From Euleptes europaea (taxonomy: Eukaryota; Chordata; Lepidosauria; Squamata; Sphaerodactylidae), in assembly GCF_029931775.1 (NCBI RefSeq), contig NC_079318.1, positions 55,592,659 to 55,656,658 on the forward strand: a DNA stretch of 64,000 nt. Direction: 5' to 3'. Position 1 is the first letter of the stretch; each line of letters opens with the position of its first letter. Of this stretch, positions 23,626 through 36,100 are shown one piece after another. The notes beneath the pieces were generated by a model. The model was not told the DNA's origin and searched no databases. It saw nothing but the letters and a program-made list of their open reading frames with translations. Both the position numbers and the translations under genes were made by a program.

Positions 23626-23930
23626 AGAAGATGAAGAAGAGTTGGTTTTTATATGCTGACTTTCACTACCACTTAAGGGAAACTCAAACCGTCTTACAAT
23701 CTCCTTCCTTTCCCCACAACAGACACTCTGTGAGGTAGGTGGGGCAAAGAGAGTGTGACTAGCCCAACGTCACCCAGCAGGCTTTGAGTGTAGGAGTGGG
23801 GAAACCAATCCAATTCACTAGATTAGCATCTGCTGCTCATGTGGAGGAGTAGGGAATCAAACCCGGTTCTCCAGATCAGAGTCCACCACTCCAAACCACC
23901 GCTCTTAACCAGTACACCACTCTGTACTAG
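23626..23930 (-). mobile_element. tRNA-derived SINE, near full length
   Basis: Minus orientation: tail 'gaagagttggtttttatatgctgactttcactacc' at the left, body in the middle, second unit with 'ttcactagattagcatctgctgctcatgtgg', and a head with 'ggttctccagatcagagtcc' and 'ccgctcttaaccagtacacc'. It lies back to back with the plus-strand copy ending at 23585. Confidence 0.88.
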
Positions 23931-26370
23931 TGTACAGCACCCTTTTGTACTGATGAACACATTAGCCCATAGATGGCTCAAAGAAATCAGCACTGTAAAT
24001 GATCGGGGGGGAAGGGTGGACGTAAACTTTTGACACTTCTTAAAATTGTACAATTTGGCAAAGTTGGTGTTTCAAATGGCAAAGGGGACACTGAAATTAG
24101 TAATGAGTTTTTTTGTTTGTTAAGCGGCAATCAAAAGGAAGGTATTAGCAAGGTGTAATCTTCAACTGCACTTAGCAGACAAAGATTAACTGATTAATAG
24201 TGCTTTAGGCCAAAGTACTATTGTAATGGTGCTGGCGGCATATCAGACACTGACATTGTACTGGCACTGGGGAAAAAGTGATCCTGTTGCTCAGTAGGTT
24301 TTTTTTAAAAAAAAAAAACACCAGAAAAAGCCCAATTTGGATTGGAATTACAGTGCTATGGGAAGGAGTTTAGCCCTTTCTTCTATGCTATTTTTCTTGA
24401 AATCACTCGGGCCCCTAAATACCATTAGTTCAGGTGGGGCAGGGGCATTAGGGTTGCTTCTCAATAATTAGTATTACTGACAGTAGATCAAGGAAACCTG
24501 CTTTTTGTTTGGAAAATGGCATGAGAAGAACAGTTCACATGCACACATACATGCGGTGCTGTGGCCCTGATACAAATGCCCCCCACAGTTTGTTTGTTTT
24601 TCAGGTTAAGAAACACATTGGAATCGTGAATAATCTCTCACACAGTGTGGAGTTTGTCCTTAAGACTTTATCATCACTGTAATGTAGTAGGTGGAGGGGA
24701 GGGGAAATAAACATGCAACACCACGGCACCTAATAAAACCAGGGGAATAGAATTCTAGATGTAATTAAGCCTTGCTAGCCCAGCTCATCCCTAGCTGTAC
24801 ATCAAGCCAGGTGTGTGGAAATTTGCTTCTGCTTTATTTACTTCATTCCTTGCTCCTCCATTAAAGAACCTGCAGGCACATTTGAGCTGTACCAACAAGT
24901 CAGTAAATTTAACCAGTAATAATAAGCGGTCCAGGTGTTTCACTAGTGCTCAAATATATCTCAAAATATTTGAGAACCTATTTCTGGTTTATCTTCACGT
25001 ATCCATACATTATTTATGTCCCACTGCAAGGGGACTAACACCTTCTCACAAAAACTATCAAGTACAGACCATTAGAATCTGCAACAATAGAACAGCAACA
25101 ATTGAACAAAAGGTTCATAAAATGGGGCAACTGAACCCAGCAGCCACAGCTCAAAAACTGACCAAAAAAATAAAGAGTACTGTTTCTGCTTTACAAACTT
25201 TAAAAAATACTATCTGAGGTCCTTGCACATATCCAGTCTGGCAATTCTGAAACATTCACTCCTGGCTTTGTTAGGATTAATTGCAGGTAAGTTGCTGAAG
25301 CATGCTTTTATCTCTTTGCTGTGGCTTCCTGGGATGTGCGAGCTTCATTAGCTCAGAGTTACCAGAGCCTTCAGTTAAGTAATGAATGAGCTCCTGGGAG
25401 ATACGTAAAGTTAAAGGAGCAAACAGAATGCTGAGAGAACAGGTAGATCATGCTTTCTCCCCCAGGGTGTTGGGAAGTGCAGTCTGAGGATCAGGATTTA
25501 CATCTACCAATACTCTTGCCTCATAAATATATGAATAAGTAAACACAGACATTTCCCGGGGCAATCTTGATGCAAACTAGCCTTTGTTCTTTTATGCACA
25601 ATGCAAGGAAGCCAAAGAGAAGTAGGTGTAGTAGTAATATGGTTTGCATGCATCATGCAAAAATGTTTTGTAAACAATACTAATAACCCTTCCATAGTGT
25701 GTATTGTCCTTTTTGTACAGCTGCCATGTTCATACTGTCTGGGATAGAAATGATTTTTCTAGTTCCTTGTCGAATTGTTCAGTTAATGGAAACTTGCCAT
25801 GCAGGGTATTCCATACAGGACAGATGACTGTTTTTCAAGCCCCGTGTGATGCCGCTCCATTCCTCATTCACAGAGAACAACTGAGTGGGTGGATTTAGAA
25901 TATGAAATTATGGTGCGTATATGCAGCTTGTTTATGCAGCCATCATTTATATAGGGACTGGAGATGGGAGATGGGGAAGGAAACCCACAAAATGTGTTTG
26001 CTATGAATATACGCAGTAAATCAAGGAGGCGATTCCAAAATATTCCACTCATCTTGTTTCCGTTTTAAAAAAAAAATCAGTTTAACCTTGTGCACAAGGC
26101 AATACAGTGAAAGAATTATTGCTCTGAAATTGCACCAGGATTTCCTAACTGTTGGCTGCCAGTTTAGATGAGTTTTCGGACATACAGAAGGCTGTACCTC
26201 TCTCAGTGGAAAAGCAAAAGCTGCTTTATCGTTTCTTTTTCAAATTAATTAATGGTTCCAATTCATATATATTTTATCATTTTTTTATCCCACTCTTCCT
26301 CCAAGGAGCAAAACCAGCATGTACAAGATTATAATTTTATTCTCCCAACCATCCAGCAATCCTAAACAGG
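23931..26370. other. unassigned intergenic DNA
   Basis: No coding exon. It holds a T/A homopolymer junction at 24300-24320 and a weak SINE-tail-like piece near 24990-25030 ('catacattatttatgtcccactgcaagg'). The open frame at 24813-25217 is low in complexity and has no recognisable similarity. Confidence 0.35.
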
Positions 26371-26448
26371 TCTACTCAGAATCCTACTCAGAATCCTACT
26401 CAGAATCCTACTCAGAATCTACTCAGAATCCTACTCAGAATCTACTCC
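26371..26448. repeat. 11-12-bp minisatellite (TCCTACTCAGAA)n
   Basis: Six full units plus a part, alternating 11-bp TCTACTCAGAA and 12-bp TCCTACTCAGAA. It grew inside an old interspersed repeat: 'gcaatcctaaacagg' before it, 'gtgttcttaagattgcactg' after it. A relative of that repeat lies at 54125-54350. Confidence 0.9.
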
Positions 26449-26616
26449 TAGGAAAGTGTTCTTAAGATTGCACTGTAAGTTGTGAAATAGTGATGACCTA
26501 ACCCATGGACAGTTACAGTGTAGTCCTAAACAGAGTTACACCCTTCAAAATCCATTGGATTTAGTAATCTTACAGCTGAGCTTCATAGCTGAGTGTGGAC
26601 TTACCTTTTTTTTTTT

Positions 26617-26822
26617 TTTTTTTTTTGCCGACAGGTCATAGCTGATTTATGGTGACCCCCATAGGGTTTTCAAGGAAAGAGACGTTCAGAGGTGGTTTGC
26701 CATTGCCTGCCTGTGTGTAGCGACCCTGGCATTCCTTGGTGGTCTCCCATCTAAATACTAACCACTTCTGAGGTCTGATGAAATCAGGCTAGCCTGGGCT
26801 ATCCAGGTCAGGGCTAGTTACT
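26617..26822 (-). mobile_element. 5S rRNA-derived SINE with BovB-type tail
   Basis: Minus orientation: A-tail (T run at 26608-26626), BovB-like tail 'cataactgatttatggtgacccc' in decayed form, body 'gaggtggtttgccattgcctgcct', and the 5S-like head 'ggtctcccatctaaatactaacca...ctgaggtctgatgaaatcaggctagcctgggc'. Part of the 5S A-box region is deleted. Confidence 0.85.
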
Positions 26823-27384
26823 CACATGGAAATCCACTATTCTACACAATAGATTGCATTGACCAAAGAAGAGTATGTTTGATTTTTACCATTACCCTTT
26901 CCCGATTCGTATTTAACATCAGAGTTCTGTAAACGGAAAATACCAATCTGTATTCAAAGGGAAATTGTGCAAATTGAAATTTGCATCTGTTTGCAAGGTA
27001 GTACCATCACAACAGCAGATGAAGATAATAGCCATTCATGGTGCTCTTTGGCCTTGTTCGGCTTTAGATGAATGTTTGCTTTGGTTAATGGGACTGGGTT
27101 AGGGATGCTTTTCACTTCAACACACAACTCAAACATGCACAATCAGAAAGATAGCCCCTGAAATGTAAGTGAAAACATCACTTGCACAGTCTAGCCTGAA
27201 TGGATTATTTCTTATTATAAGAAATTTAAAAACCATGTCCTTTCTTTAGTTTTGCTCACTTGCACATGTCTTTTTTACAATACACTTTTAATTCTGGATT
27301 TTAAACATTACTTGAAGTCAGACTTTGCAAGGCTTACCCCACTTTCTTGTCTGTGGCTGTCCACACTCAGATTTCCTTGTGCTT

Positions 27385-27585
27385 ATACTGGATGACTCGG
27401 GCTAGCCCAATCTGGTCAGATGTCAGAAGCCAAGCCGGGTCAGCCCTGGTTAGTACTCAGATGGGAGAACACCAGGGAAGTCTAGGGTTGCTAAGCAATG
27501 GCAGGCAATGGCAAACCACCTCAGAATGTCTATTGCCTTGAAATCCCTATGGGGCATCCATACGTTGGCTGCAACTTAACAGTAT
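27385..27585 (+). mobile_element. 5S rRNA-derived SINE with BovB-type tail
   Basis: Plus orientation. 5S-like head: 'agaagccaagccgggtcagccctggttagtactcagatgggaga' in slightly altered form, matching the A box to C box of 5S rRNA. Then 'ggcaatggcaaaccacctc', and the tail 'gcatccatacgttggctgcaactta'. It is not a functional 5S gene: the 5S similarity stops after the internal control region. Confidence 0.87.
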
Positions 27586-27649
27586 TGGTACTGACATGGC
27601 TAGTGATTGTTGTAGTGTACAACAACAGGTACAATCACCAAAGTACAAA

Positions 27650-27820
27650 TGGATGGTGGAGGGGCGAGGCGCGGTCCCTCGGCACTCGGCAGCCGGCAGG
27701 ACTGGCCTTCCTGCCAGCGTAAATACGTGTAATCACAGTTTTACATGCACTTACGCTGGCGGCGGGGTCACGCCACCTCCTGAGAGGTTTTGGGGGGTCC
27801 TTTCAGGAATGCACAGTTAG
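27650..27820. mobile_element. GC-rich inverted-repeat element, unassigned
   Basis: Contains a 22-bp imperfect hairpin (arms 27711-27732 and 27741-27762). It ends in 'ggtcctttcaggaatgcac', which resembles the right end of the element at 49283-49679 ('cccttcaggaatgggc'). High GC against an AT-rich background. Possibly a shortened relative of that DNA element. Confidence 0.4.
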
Positions 27821-28479
27821 AGTACTTTCCCTCTTTCGCTCTATGATGATGTTTGTTTGTTTGTTTGCTGCTTTAGGTGCTCATGTTCTTTTATTTTGCT
27901 CATGCCCATAGCAATATTGCTTCTTATACATGTAATGATGATACATTACCATTCTTATCAAGAACAGCATGGTGCTAAGAGACAGAGGATGTAAAAGAAC
28001 CAATGTATTTAATGGAGGAAATGCTGCATATGAGTTCTGCTTTGGGGAAATCCAGAACTTTTCAAAATGACCTAAAATGAATCTGTGAAGGAAAACACTT
28101 AATGAAAGAAGGGATCTTTTCACTTCATTATTATGTATTCTAACAATCCAGTAATGTCTGTTGAATAATAAAGAATGTGCTTTCAAAAATTCCATTTTTC
28201 TGTAATTAAATTTGCAAGGAATATATAGTCTATAATTGCACTGTATGAGTTACAACTGTTATCAGCTTTGCAATAAAAATTATTATTAAATCACCAGTTG
28301 TCTTTCTGTATAAAATGAAGGCATTAAAAAAAGTGCCTACTGGTACAATTAAAATTACCTATCATAAAAGTTAAATGCATACACTGTTTTCAGTAAGAAT
28401 GAGAGGTGGGGTTGAAGAGCTGATCAAGTTTTGATGTGGATTTTCGCATTCTTTTACTGAGACAAAAATGTAATAACAT

Positions 28480-28765
28480 AAAAAGAGCCCTGCTGGATCA
28501 AACCAATGGTCCATCTAGTTCAGCATCCTCCACAGTGGCTAACAAGACACCCAAGAAGGACCACAAACCAGCAGCACAGAGGCCAAAGTTGTTGCCACCA
28601 AGCAATTGACATTCAGAGGTATATTTCCTCTGATCATGGAGGCTCTATTGTGCCATCGTGCCTCCATCAATGTATCTAATTCCCTGTTAAAGCCATGTGA
28701 GGTAGCAACCATCACTATTTCCTGTGACAGGAAGTTTCTCAAGTTAATTATTAGCAAGTTTAAAA
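28480..28765 (-). mobile_element. CR1-like LINE 3' fragment
   Basis: Minus orientation: 'aaaaagagccctgctggatcaaaccaatggtccatctagttcagcatcc' opens it, and decayed 3' UTR follows to 'gacaggaagtttctcaagtt'. Same family as the copies at 12069 and 19985. Confidence 0.75.
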
Positions 28766-28945
28766 TACTGTGGGTCAGTCGTTCCTTTATTGTTGATGTG
28801 ATTTGCTTCAAACAGGGAATCAGTCAAGTGATGGACGTCTGGAAATTCTTCCTTCTTTTCCACCCAGGTACTTGAGAGTCTCCCTGTGCCCCCAAGGTTC
28901 TGGGGACCATGTGATCTAAGTCTTGAGATCCTTATGGGATGATCT

Positions 28946-28946
<1 letters not shown>

Positions 28947-28999
<53 letters not shown>
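28947..28999. repeat. (TAGA)n microsatellite
   Basis: About 13 uninterrupted TAGA units. It adjoins the 3' end of the minus-strand LINE that follows and probably grew from that element's simple-repeat tail. Confidence 0.97.
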
Positions 29000-29001
<2 letters not shown>

Positions 29002-29445
29002 TTATTTGCGGCATTTAGCCAGTCAAAACATGATAAAACGGAAAGCATGGACTAATAGATTCTTACAATCATAGAATTACAGTCCGAGTCTTAAATTTTT
29101 TTAAAAACATTTAAAAAGGAATTACAGCTGGGACACATCTGTCAATTGCGCTGTTCTAAGGCGACGAATTTTCATTGCTGCTAAACAAAATTTCGCAACC
29201 TGAAGAGTGGTTGAAGGATTTCCCCCTTGTAGGAGCATCTCAAACCTTTCACCTGCCTTGTCAGGTCTCAATCTCGATAAGAGAGGCTCAATAAACTTCG
29301 AACGGGGTAATGTATAGAAATTGCAGTTCAGGAGGGCATGCTCAACAGTTTCTAAGTCCCCTGATTTGCAGGGGCAGAGTCTCTCTTCCCAGGGTGTCTT
29401 CTTATATGGGATGATCTTGAGTAAAGATGGATCTGCCTCTCCATA
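29000..29445 (-). mobile_element. LINE 3' fragment with Cys-rich ORF tail
   Basis: The minus strand encodes ERLCPCKSGDLETVEHALLN then CNFYTLPRSKFIEPLLSRL, the C-terminal Cys/His tail found after the reverse transcriptase in several non-LTR elements. The 3' UTR ends 'ctggctaaatgccgcaaataaatta' and runs into a TATC repeat. The piece at 56395 is a relative. Clade not resolved. Confidence 0.75.
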
Positions 29446-29559
29446 GTTGACAGGGGACTGATTCCTAGCACAGCTGCAGCAGCATCTCAAAGCATAGGCT
29501 GTACAGATGCATATAATAATCAGCAGCAAAGTCAAGAGCCCAAACACTGTAGTGTTTAG

Positions 29560-29800
29560 AAGTCTTCTGCAAGTCGCCATTTTTGATGAGACACATTGTT
29601 GCCCACTCACCCAATTTATGGAGATCCTTCTGGAGCTTTTCACAGTCATCTGTGGTTTTCACCATCCTGAATAATTTAATGTCATCTGCAGACCTGGTCA
29701 CTCCATTGCTCAGCCCTAGTTCCAGATCATTTATGAACAAATTAAATAGTACTGGCCCCACTACTGATCCTTGTGGGACACCACTGCTTGCTTCCCTCGA
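29560..29800 (-). mobile_element. CR1-like reverse-transcriptase fragment
   Basis: The minus strand encodes GPVLFNLFINDLELGLSNGV followed by the catalytic region in the form SADDIKLF, where the family has FADDTKLF, then '-DCEKLQKDLHKLGEWA-'. This is the palm core of a CR1/L2-group enzyme. It is broken off at 29560, where sequence of the other LINE begins soon after. Confidence 0.85.
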
Positions 29801-30199
29801 TTGCGAGAACTTTCCATTTATTCCTACTAGGAAAGCATTTTATCTGAGTGTCAATTAGTGTGGTTGTAAATAGTGTCTGAGCATGCTCTAGGGATTTGAC
29901 TTTCTTGTGTTCCTTTTCAGCTTCCTTCTAACTATTCCAGTTTTGGACTTTAGGGATAACTTTCCATTGTGTGACTGCTGAACTTAATAGCACTGTGGTC
30001 ACTGTTCCCAACTGGTTCAACAACATCTACACCTCTCACCAGCCCTGCCTTACAATGGCTCCACCCACTTTCTGATAACCAGTAGGCACCAAAGGAAGTA
30101 CAGGCAGGAACAGTGTTGGGTAACCCTGTAGTAAGATATTTAACAAAGGAGCTTTGGATTATGCTTCTTGCACTGTTACAAAGACTTAGGGGGGAGGGG
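29801..30199. other. unassigned intergenic DNA
   Basis: Partly continues decayed LINE sequence on the minus strand ('caattagtgtggttgtaaatag', 'cagccctgccttacaatgg'), but I cannot support a named element. Confidence 0.3.
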
Positions 30200-30514
30200 T
30201 GTTGTGTATGTACATAGTTGGCAGACAGGCAGGGGAACGGAGGAGCTTGAGTCTTGGACAAAGGATCCTAACCCCTGCACATGCGATTGGCCCCCTGCCG
30301 GCGAACGCCATTGGTCCTAAGCCGGCACGTGCCATTGGTACCCCGGGGTTGTTACCCCCTATCACGGATCGGGGGGGAGTGGCCGCGGGCGGCCAGGGTA
30401 GCATATAAGCGGGGCCATTTCCACTGTATGCCCAGTTCTGTTCTTCACTACAATAAAGTGTTGTTGTTGGAACTCCGTCTCGACCTCGTGTGTCCTCCCC
30501 ACACGGACTTAACA
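30200..30514 (+). mobile_element. solo-LTR-like fossil
   Basis: 315 bp bounded by TGTTGTG and TTAACA, as LTRs begin with TG and end with CA. U3-like part: three ATTGG (CCAAT) boxes near 30286-30340. TATA-like 'catataagc' at 30402-30410. Poly(A) signal AATAAA at 30452-30457 and a GT-rich stretch after it. No internal coding sequence adjoins it and no clear target duplication is seen. Family (retrovirus or Gypsy kin) not resolved. Confidence 0.55.
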
Positions 30515-30589
30515 AACCTGCTGAAGCTAATTGAATATACACACGCCATTGTGCTGTAGGCCTTTCTTTACAGCAAGTGCCCCCAATGT

Positions 30590-30863
30590 GATGCCTACGA
30601 AATGCTTTTAGAAAGTGGGTGGGGCTAGGTGGGGCTTTTGCTCAGCAGAGCTTCTGATTTGCTGTGCAGATGAAAAGGCATCCTGCTAAACAGAGCTTCA
30701 ACATTTTAGTCAGAAGAGGTACTAGCAGAGTTATATATAACCTTGCTCCCTGACATTTTGTTGTTGGTTCCGCCTCCTGTGGCAGCCATTTTGTGATTGT
30801 GCCCATCACCCTGTGTCATAATCCCAAAGGTGCCTGCAGGCTCAAAAAGTTTCAGGACCCCTG
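30590..30863. mobile_element. hAT-type nonautonomous element, partial
   Basis: Right end 'aaaaagtttcaggacccctgg' is close to the reverse complement of the terminal repeat CAGGGGTCCCCAAACTTTTT of many vertebrate hAT elements. The inside is noncoding ('aggtggggcttttgctcagcagagcttctgatttg', 'ttccgcctcctgtggcagccatttt'). The left end is not found. Confidence 0.5.
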
Positions 30864-32850
30864 GTTTATACAATGGTGGGGTGACAGCAGCCTCTACCTG
30901 CTATGCACTACTGCATGTCAATCTTCCTGGGTTACAAGCATAATAGCTCCTATTTCCCATACTCCTAATACTGCCTGTCTTCCTGGGGGTTCCTAGTGCC
31001 TACTCTGTTGTACTCCTTGCTCTCTTAGCGGTGCCATACACAAGTCACTGCCTGCTCTGTGACTCTCCCTGCTATTTTGAGATGACCAAACATCTCTCAC
31101 TGCTTGTGTTAATTCTTCATACTTTCTGAGGGTGCCAAATATGTACCTCTGCCTGTTCAACCATGAGAGAGTACTCTTGGGAATATAGATGTCTTCCCAC
31201 ATTTCATGATAATTAGCTCTCTATATGCTGTTTTTAATAGCTTTTTTGTTGTTTAAGAATTTGATTTAATTGTAAATCTGAGATTCTTTATCCTATTTCT
31301 CCTGCATTTAGTAGAAATAATCCCTTGTGTATGTGGTTCAGCCTCTGTAAATCCTGTCCAAATCAGATGGAAAACAAAGCCATGAATGTATTTTCCATTG
31401 AGAAAAAAATCCCAACCAGAAACTAAATAAATGTAATAATCAAAGTAGTTGTGTGTAATAAATTCAATGAAAACAAATGACACATTTAAAATAAGAATAA
31501 AAGCTACACATCCTTAGTTGAGTGAGGGAGCCATTACTTGTAGAAGAGGGTAGTCCCAGACCTGTCTGATTCTCTAGCTAGATCCTCTAGTATCTTCCTT
31601 GAAGTTGCACCTATTCAGATTTGATGCTAGGTTAAAGAAACTGTGTCCTATAGAAACTGCTCTTTTAGGATCCACTATTATGACAAGTAGAGGGGTCTCC
31701 ATTTATTTGGAAGAATTAGCTATGGAGACAATATGAGCTTAGTGAGAGGTTGGTGCTTGGGACCTTTGAACCTATTTTTATGAGGATGAGCACACCAGTG
31801 GACTCTCAATAAAGAAGCATTGTGTAAAGTTTAAGGGTTTTTATTAAAAATACTCAAATTGCATATACACTCGGCAAAACACACAAACCCGATACTTTCA
31901 AGAACTAGGATATAAAAGGAAGGAGGGGGTGGACACAAGGATGTGAGGTTCCCAGAGGAAATATGTTTACCAATCAGATGAGCGATGTCCAAAGATGGCA
32001 GCTGTGTGAAGCGAAGAATGGCCAGTTTCTCAGGAGAAAGCAAGAAACGCTGCACTGACAGCCCGGGGTGTGTGTTTTGGATCCAGAAAAATTGATACAC
32101 TTAGCCATTGTTAGAGGAGAGATACTTATACCCAAAATTATACTGGTCTACGACCGTAACAACAATAAACTAAACTAAACCCTAAATGTATCCTGAGGTG
32201 ACACGACTTCACCAGCAACACTGCCAGGGAAAAAGGCTTGATTACTCCATGATTATTTTAACTGCTTTAATATGAATGAATAGGAGGTAGAGGCCAGTGA
32301 AGAAGAATACCTAGATTTGCTTGATTAAGTACCAGTACAGATTTTTAGATGTGAGAAGATTTCAGGAACCCTCCCAGGAAGGAGATGAGATGACAATTTA
32401 GGTAGTTTTGCAAGTACGATGTAGCTAGAGGGTAATTTAGATTTGCAGAACAGGCTAGTTGGTATTAGAAGAATAGGTTCTGATTGCAGGCAGGATTAAG
32501 TTGCTGATTATAGGAGTGCTAAGTGTCTCCTCTAGGGCTCTTCATTACCTATGCAAGAAAGGCTGGATTCTTCTTATTGTCTTGTAATCTGTTGCACCTT
32601 GAAGGCCAGGAGAAATGCAAAAATTGCCCCTCCTGTTTGACAGCAATCAAAGCTTTGCCACAGGTCCCAAAATGGTTTCCCAGAGCCCTGGAAACTCTGG
32701 TTCATTTTGAGAAAGCAGTGCCTTGCTCTTTCCTGTTATGCCCTTATGACATACTGGAGTGCTGAGACAGATACGGGGCCTAACACCACAATCCCTACAC
32801 TTGTTGTTTCACCTCTCAATATATTCTCAAACTGTTTGCATGTTAGATCA
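30864..32850. other. unassigned intergenic DNA
   Basis: No exon recognised. The stretch 31800-32170 has a minus-strand AATAAA (near 31842) and sequence that might be a decayed LTR, but no ends could be fixed. Confidence 0.3.
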
Positions 32851-32852
32851 CA

Positions 32853-33150
32853 ATGGGTAGCAATATTAGTCTGTTTGTATCAGACTAACTGCCAGAAATT
32901 TTATTAGTAGGGTTGCCAGGTCCCTCTTCGCCACTGATGGGAGGTTTTGGGGGCGGAGCCTGAGGAGGGTGGGGTTTGTGGAGGGACTTCAATGCCATAG
33001 AGCCCAATTGCCAAAGCTTTCATTTTCTCCAGGTGAACTGATCTCTATTGGCTGGAGATCAGTTGTAATAGCAGGAGATCTGCCACCACGTGGAGGTTGG
33101 CAACCCTATTTATTAGTCTTTAAGGTGCTACTGGACTCTTGCTCTTTTCT
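32853..33150. mobile_element. Penelope-like repeat piece split by a hAT-type element
   Basis: The left part 32853-32907 ('caatgggtagcaatattagtctg...actaactgccagaaattttattag') and the right part 33109-33150 ('agtctttaaggtgctactggactcttgctc') belong to one repeat. The same two motifs occur in the repeat at 42540-42925. The hAT-type element at 32908-33108 lies between them. Assignment to Penelope-like elements rests on resemblance to inverted, hairpin-forming repeats and is tentative. Confidence 0.55.
32908..33108 (-). mobile_element. short hAT-type element with 8-bp target duplication
   Basis: 201 bp, from TAGGGTTGCC to GGCAACCCTA, flanked on both sides by TTTATTAG (32900-32907 and 33109-33116). 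An exact 8-bp duplication is the mark of the hAT superfamily. It has no ORF and depends on a transposase encoded elsewhere. Confidence 0.92.
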
Positions 33151-36100
33151 ACTGTTCATGTAATAAATAAGGTTCCAACTCACAGAATCCTGTGTTTGCC
33201 TGTCTCTGTCTATTGTTGTCTTCCACCATCAAGTGAATACTTTTGGTGTCCCCCCCTCACTGTTATTGGCCCTCTTCCCTGGTTGTGTTGTTTTGTGTGT
33301 TTGTGTGTTTATATGTTTTATTGAATATGTTTAAATATTTTATATATACTTTATGTTAAATGCTGCTTTAATGTCTCAAATGTTTTGTGTTGAAATGTTT
33401 TAATGTTTTGATGTTCACTGCCATGGGGACTCTATCTGGGTGGAAAGGCAGCATGGATTTTTTTAAAGATAAATAAATAATTGAATAAATATATAACGAA
33501 CTTGCTTGTCAGAAAACAATATCACACCAAGCTTAGAAACAGGCATGTATATCAGTTAAACATGCAAGGATTGGGGAAACAATTAGTATGAATAAGGAAG
33601 CAGAAATGGGATGGGAGAAACCATTATCTGGATCTGAATGTCACAATGCAACATTTGTATGCTGCTGGTGGAAGTGAAGATGCAAAACAACCAGCTCTAT
33701 CATAGCTTAAAGATCTCTTGTTAATTCAAAATTCAGTAAATAGTAATGCCAGGATGTTCTCCATGTTGTACGAATGAAACAGGCTTTAAGAAAACTTGAA
33801 GCATCTTCGTTTCCAGGATAAGAAATAACATTCCCCCCCCCTTCCTCCTGTCCACAAATTAGACCTCATCTTTTCTGGAAGAAAAGCTTGCTGTTCTTAT
33901 TCCTAATTTACTTCTGCCTGAAGCACTAGCAGCTTCATTCTATAATTTGGCAACTCATAGAAAGCACAAAGCAAAGAAATACATTAAAAGGCTTGAACCA
34001 GCCAACAGTGTAACTCCTATGCCGCCAGGCAAATGCCACAGTAGGATGTATTGACAGAAGTATTACGGCCCAGGATAAAATTGCTCTGCTCTATTCAGAG
34101 CTCAGCTAAACTCTTCCATAGCACAGACATTTGTAAAACCAGAGCCAAACTAGAGAAGCTGGGGCAGGAGAGTTAATAGTGATAACAAAGGGGTTACATG
34201 AAAAATCTAAGAGAACAAAAAGAAGAAAGATATGTAAGCTGAGCATTAGAAATGCACAACCTGCTCTATGAGGGTGGGACTAGCTATTACCTGCAACACA
34301 TGACTGCCACCCAAAATGGGAGCCCTGTGTCTAGTTAGGCATACTTAACCATGGTGTGATTTCAGCACATTATTTCTCATCACCCGCTATATGTCACTTA
34401 GGCATTTGGAAAGTGACGCATCAAAATCCAGCCCATTATTTACCATAGTTATAATAGCTAATCCTAATAAGAACATTAACCATAATTTGAACCAGTGGCT
34501 TGGATCCTAACGTTGCCACTCTGTCAGTGCGTCAGCAGTTCCCCCAACATCTGTCTTTGGAGGAGAGGAAGGAGATTTTTGCTGATTTCCTCCTGCTGCT
34601 GCAAACTCCCAACTTGCTCCCCACACAGTTCTTTCAGTTCCACTGACCTACAGGAGCACAATTTTAAGGTGCAAAGAAGGCTACAGTAGGAGGGGGAACA
34701 TTGTGTCCCTCTGTCGTGACTCTGTTTAAGCCAGTGAGGGAAAGTAATTAATCCTCTGCCTTTTCTAGTGCTTTGCTGACACTGTTTCAGTTACACGAGG
34801 CCGGAAGAGGAGAGAGGAAAAGTGTGACTCAGCAAATATGTGCTTGACAGGAACATTGTATTTGCCAGCGTTCCTACCAAACAGGATCATTCTGATAGGG
34901 ATTTCTGTACACAGACTTCCTACTTTTCACCAAGCATTCCACCATCTCATTGCAATGGCCTGGGAAAAGCTCTCTGATTTGTGTGTGTGTCGGGGGGGCT
35001 GTTTGGATGAGCTATTTCATTACTGGGGACTGTGCTTGCTACTGGGTAGGGGACCAGGAGCAAAGCTTTTTGTGTACCCACTGGATGGCAGGCAAGGCTG
35101 CACAAACTGTTGAGAGGACAGAGGCCCAGACTTTTTCCTCCAAACAACAAACACATCCACACCAAACTCAAGAGATCATTGATTTATTGTGTTTATTACA
35201 GTCCAATTTGGGTTATAACTGAGTTTCTTCATTAAGAAATGAAGAAAGGAAGATAAGAAGAGAAAGAAAGAAGACAGGACAAGAAATGTTGAAAACATCC
35301 AATATTTTTAGTAGGTAGTTTTTAATGTTATAGTGAGTTTATCATAACATATTCTGGGTGCCAAGGAAGAAAGGAGAAAAGAGTGTATTGTATGTAATTC
35401 CTCGTTGCCTTTTCCTGATTTCCCACCTTCCCCTTTCTTTCTTTTTTTTTTTTTTTAAAAACTATTAAAAAAGATCACTGATGAGGAAGGATCTCTGTGT
35501 GACAGAGAACCACTAATTTAGGATCGGAGACATCATCCACCTGTTTAATTTCATATGAAAATAGCTGTATGCTCCCCTCTGCCCATGTGGTGGAAAGGAC
35601 AGCCCCCTGTTCACACGCAAATAAATTAGGGAGTTTATTTTTAAATAAAACTGCGTGGTACAGGAGGGAAACTAAACCTTGCCCTGTGCCATGCCTGTGC
35701 AGGTGATTGAATCATCTTTCTCCCTGCTGGCTCTGATGCCAAAAGCCAGCTGTGTTAGGAGTAAAATGCTGAAAACAACTAAGCAAAGCAAGGTAAAGAG
35801 GTTGGGGGGAGTGGGGGAGGGATTTAGCTCCTTTTGCCTGCACACTCCATTGAAAAAACATACTCATACACATTTTGGGAAAGGAGGAAAAACATACTCA
35901 GATGACAATGCTGTTGTGCCTGCCTGTGTCAACTGTGCAAGTAAGATTTCCTATAAAACGGGAATACTTTCTCACGTGTGCCTGAAATACTGCACAAAGG
36001 ATCCAGTGGCTGAGCCGTAAAAGCTTGATAATTTCATTCCAGTTGGGTGGAAAACAAACACAAAAGTTATGCAGAAGAATGTGTTTCCCACCGAGCAAAC

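Noticed and set aside
26371-26448. CRISPR-like array
   Set aside because: Units are contiguous, with no spacers, in a vertebrate genome; it is a minisatellite.
29122-29649. 175-residue minus-strand frame as a membrane protein
   Set aside because: The frame joins two different LINE remnants by chance; only the Cys-rich tail part is meaningful.
30199-30559. Protein-coding frames in the GC-rich stretch
   Set aside because: Overlapping frames on both strands reflect GC content of an LTR-like element. None has recognisable similarity.
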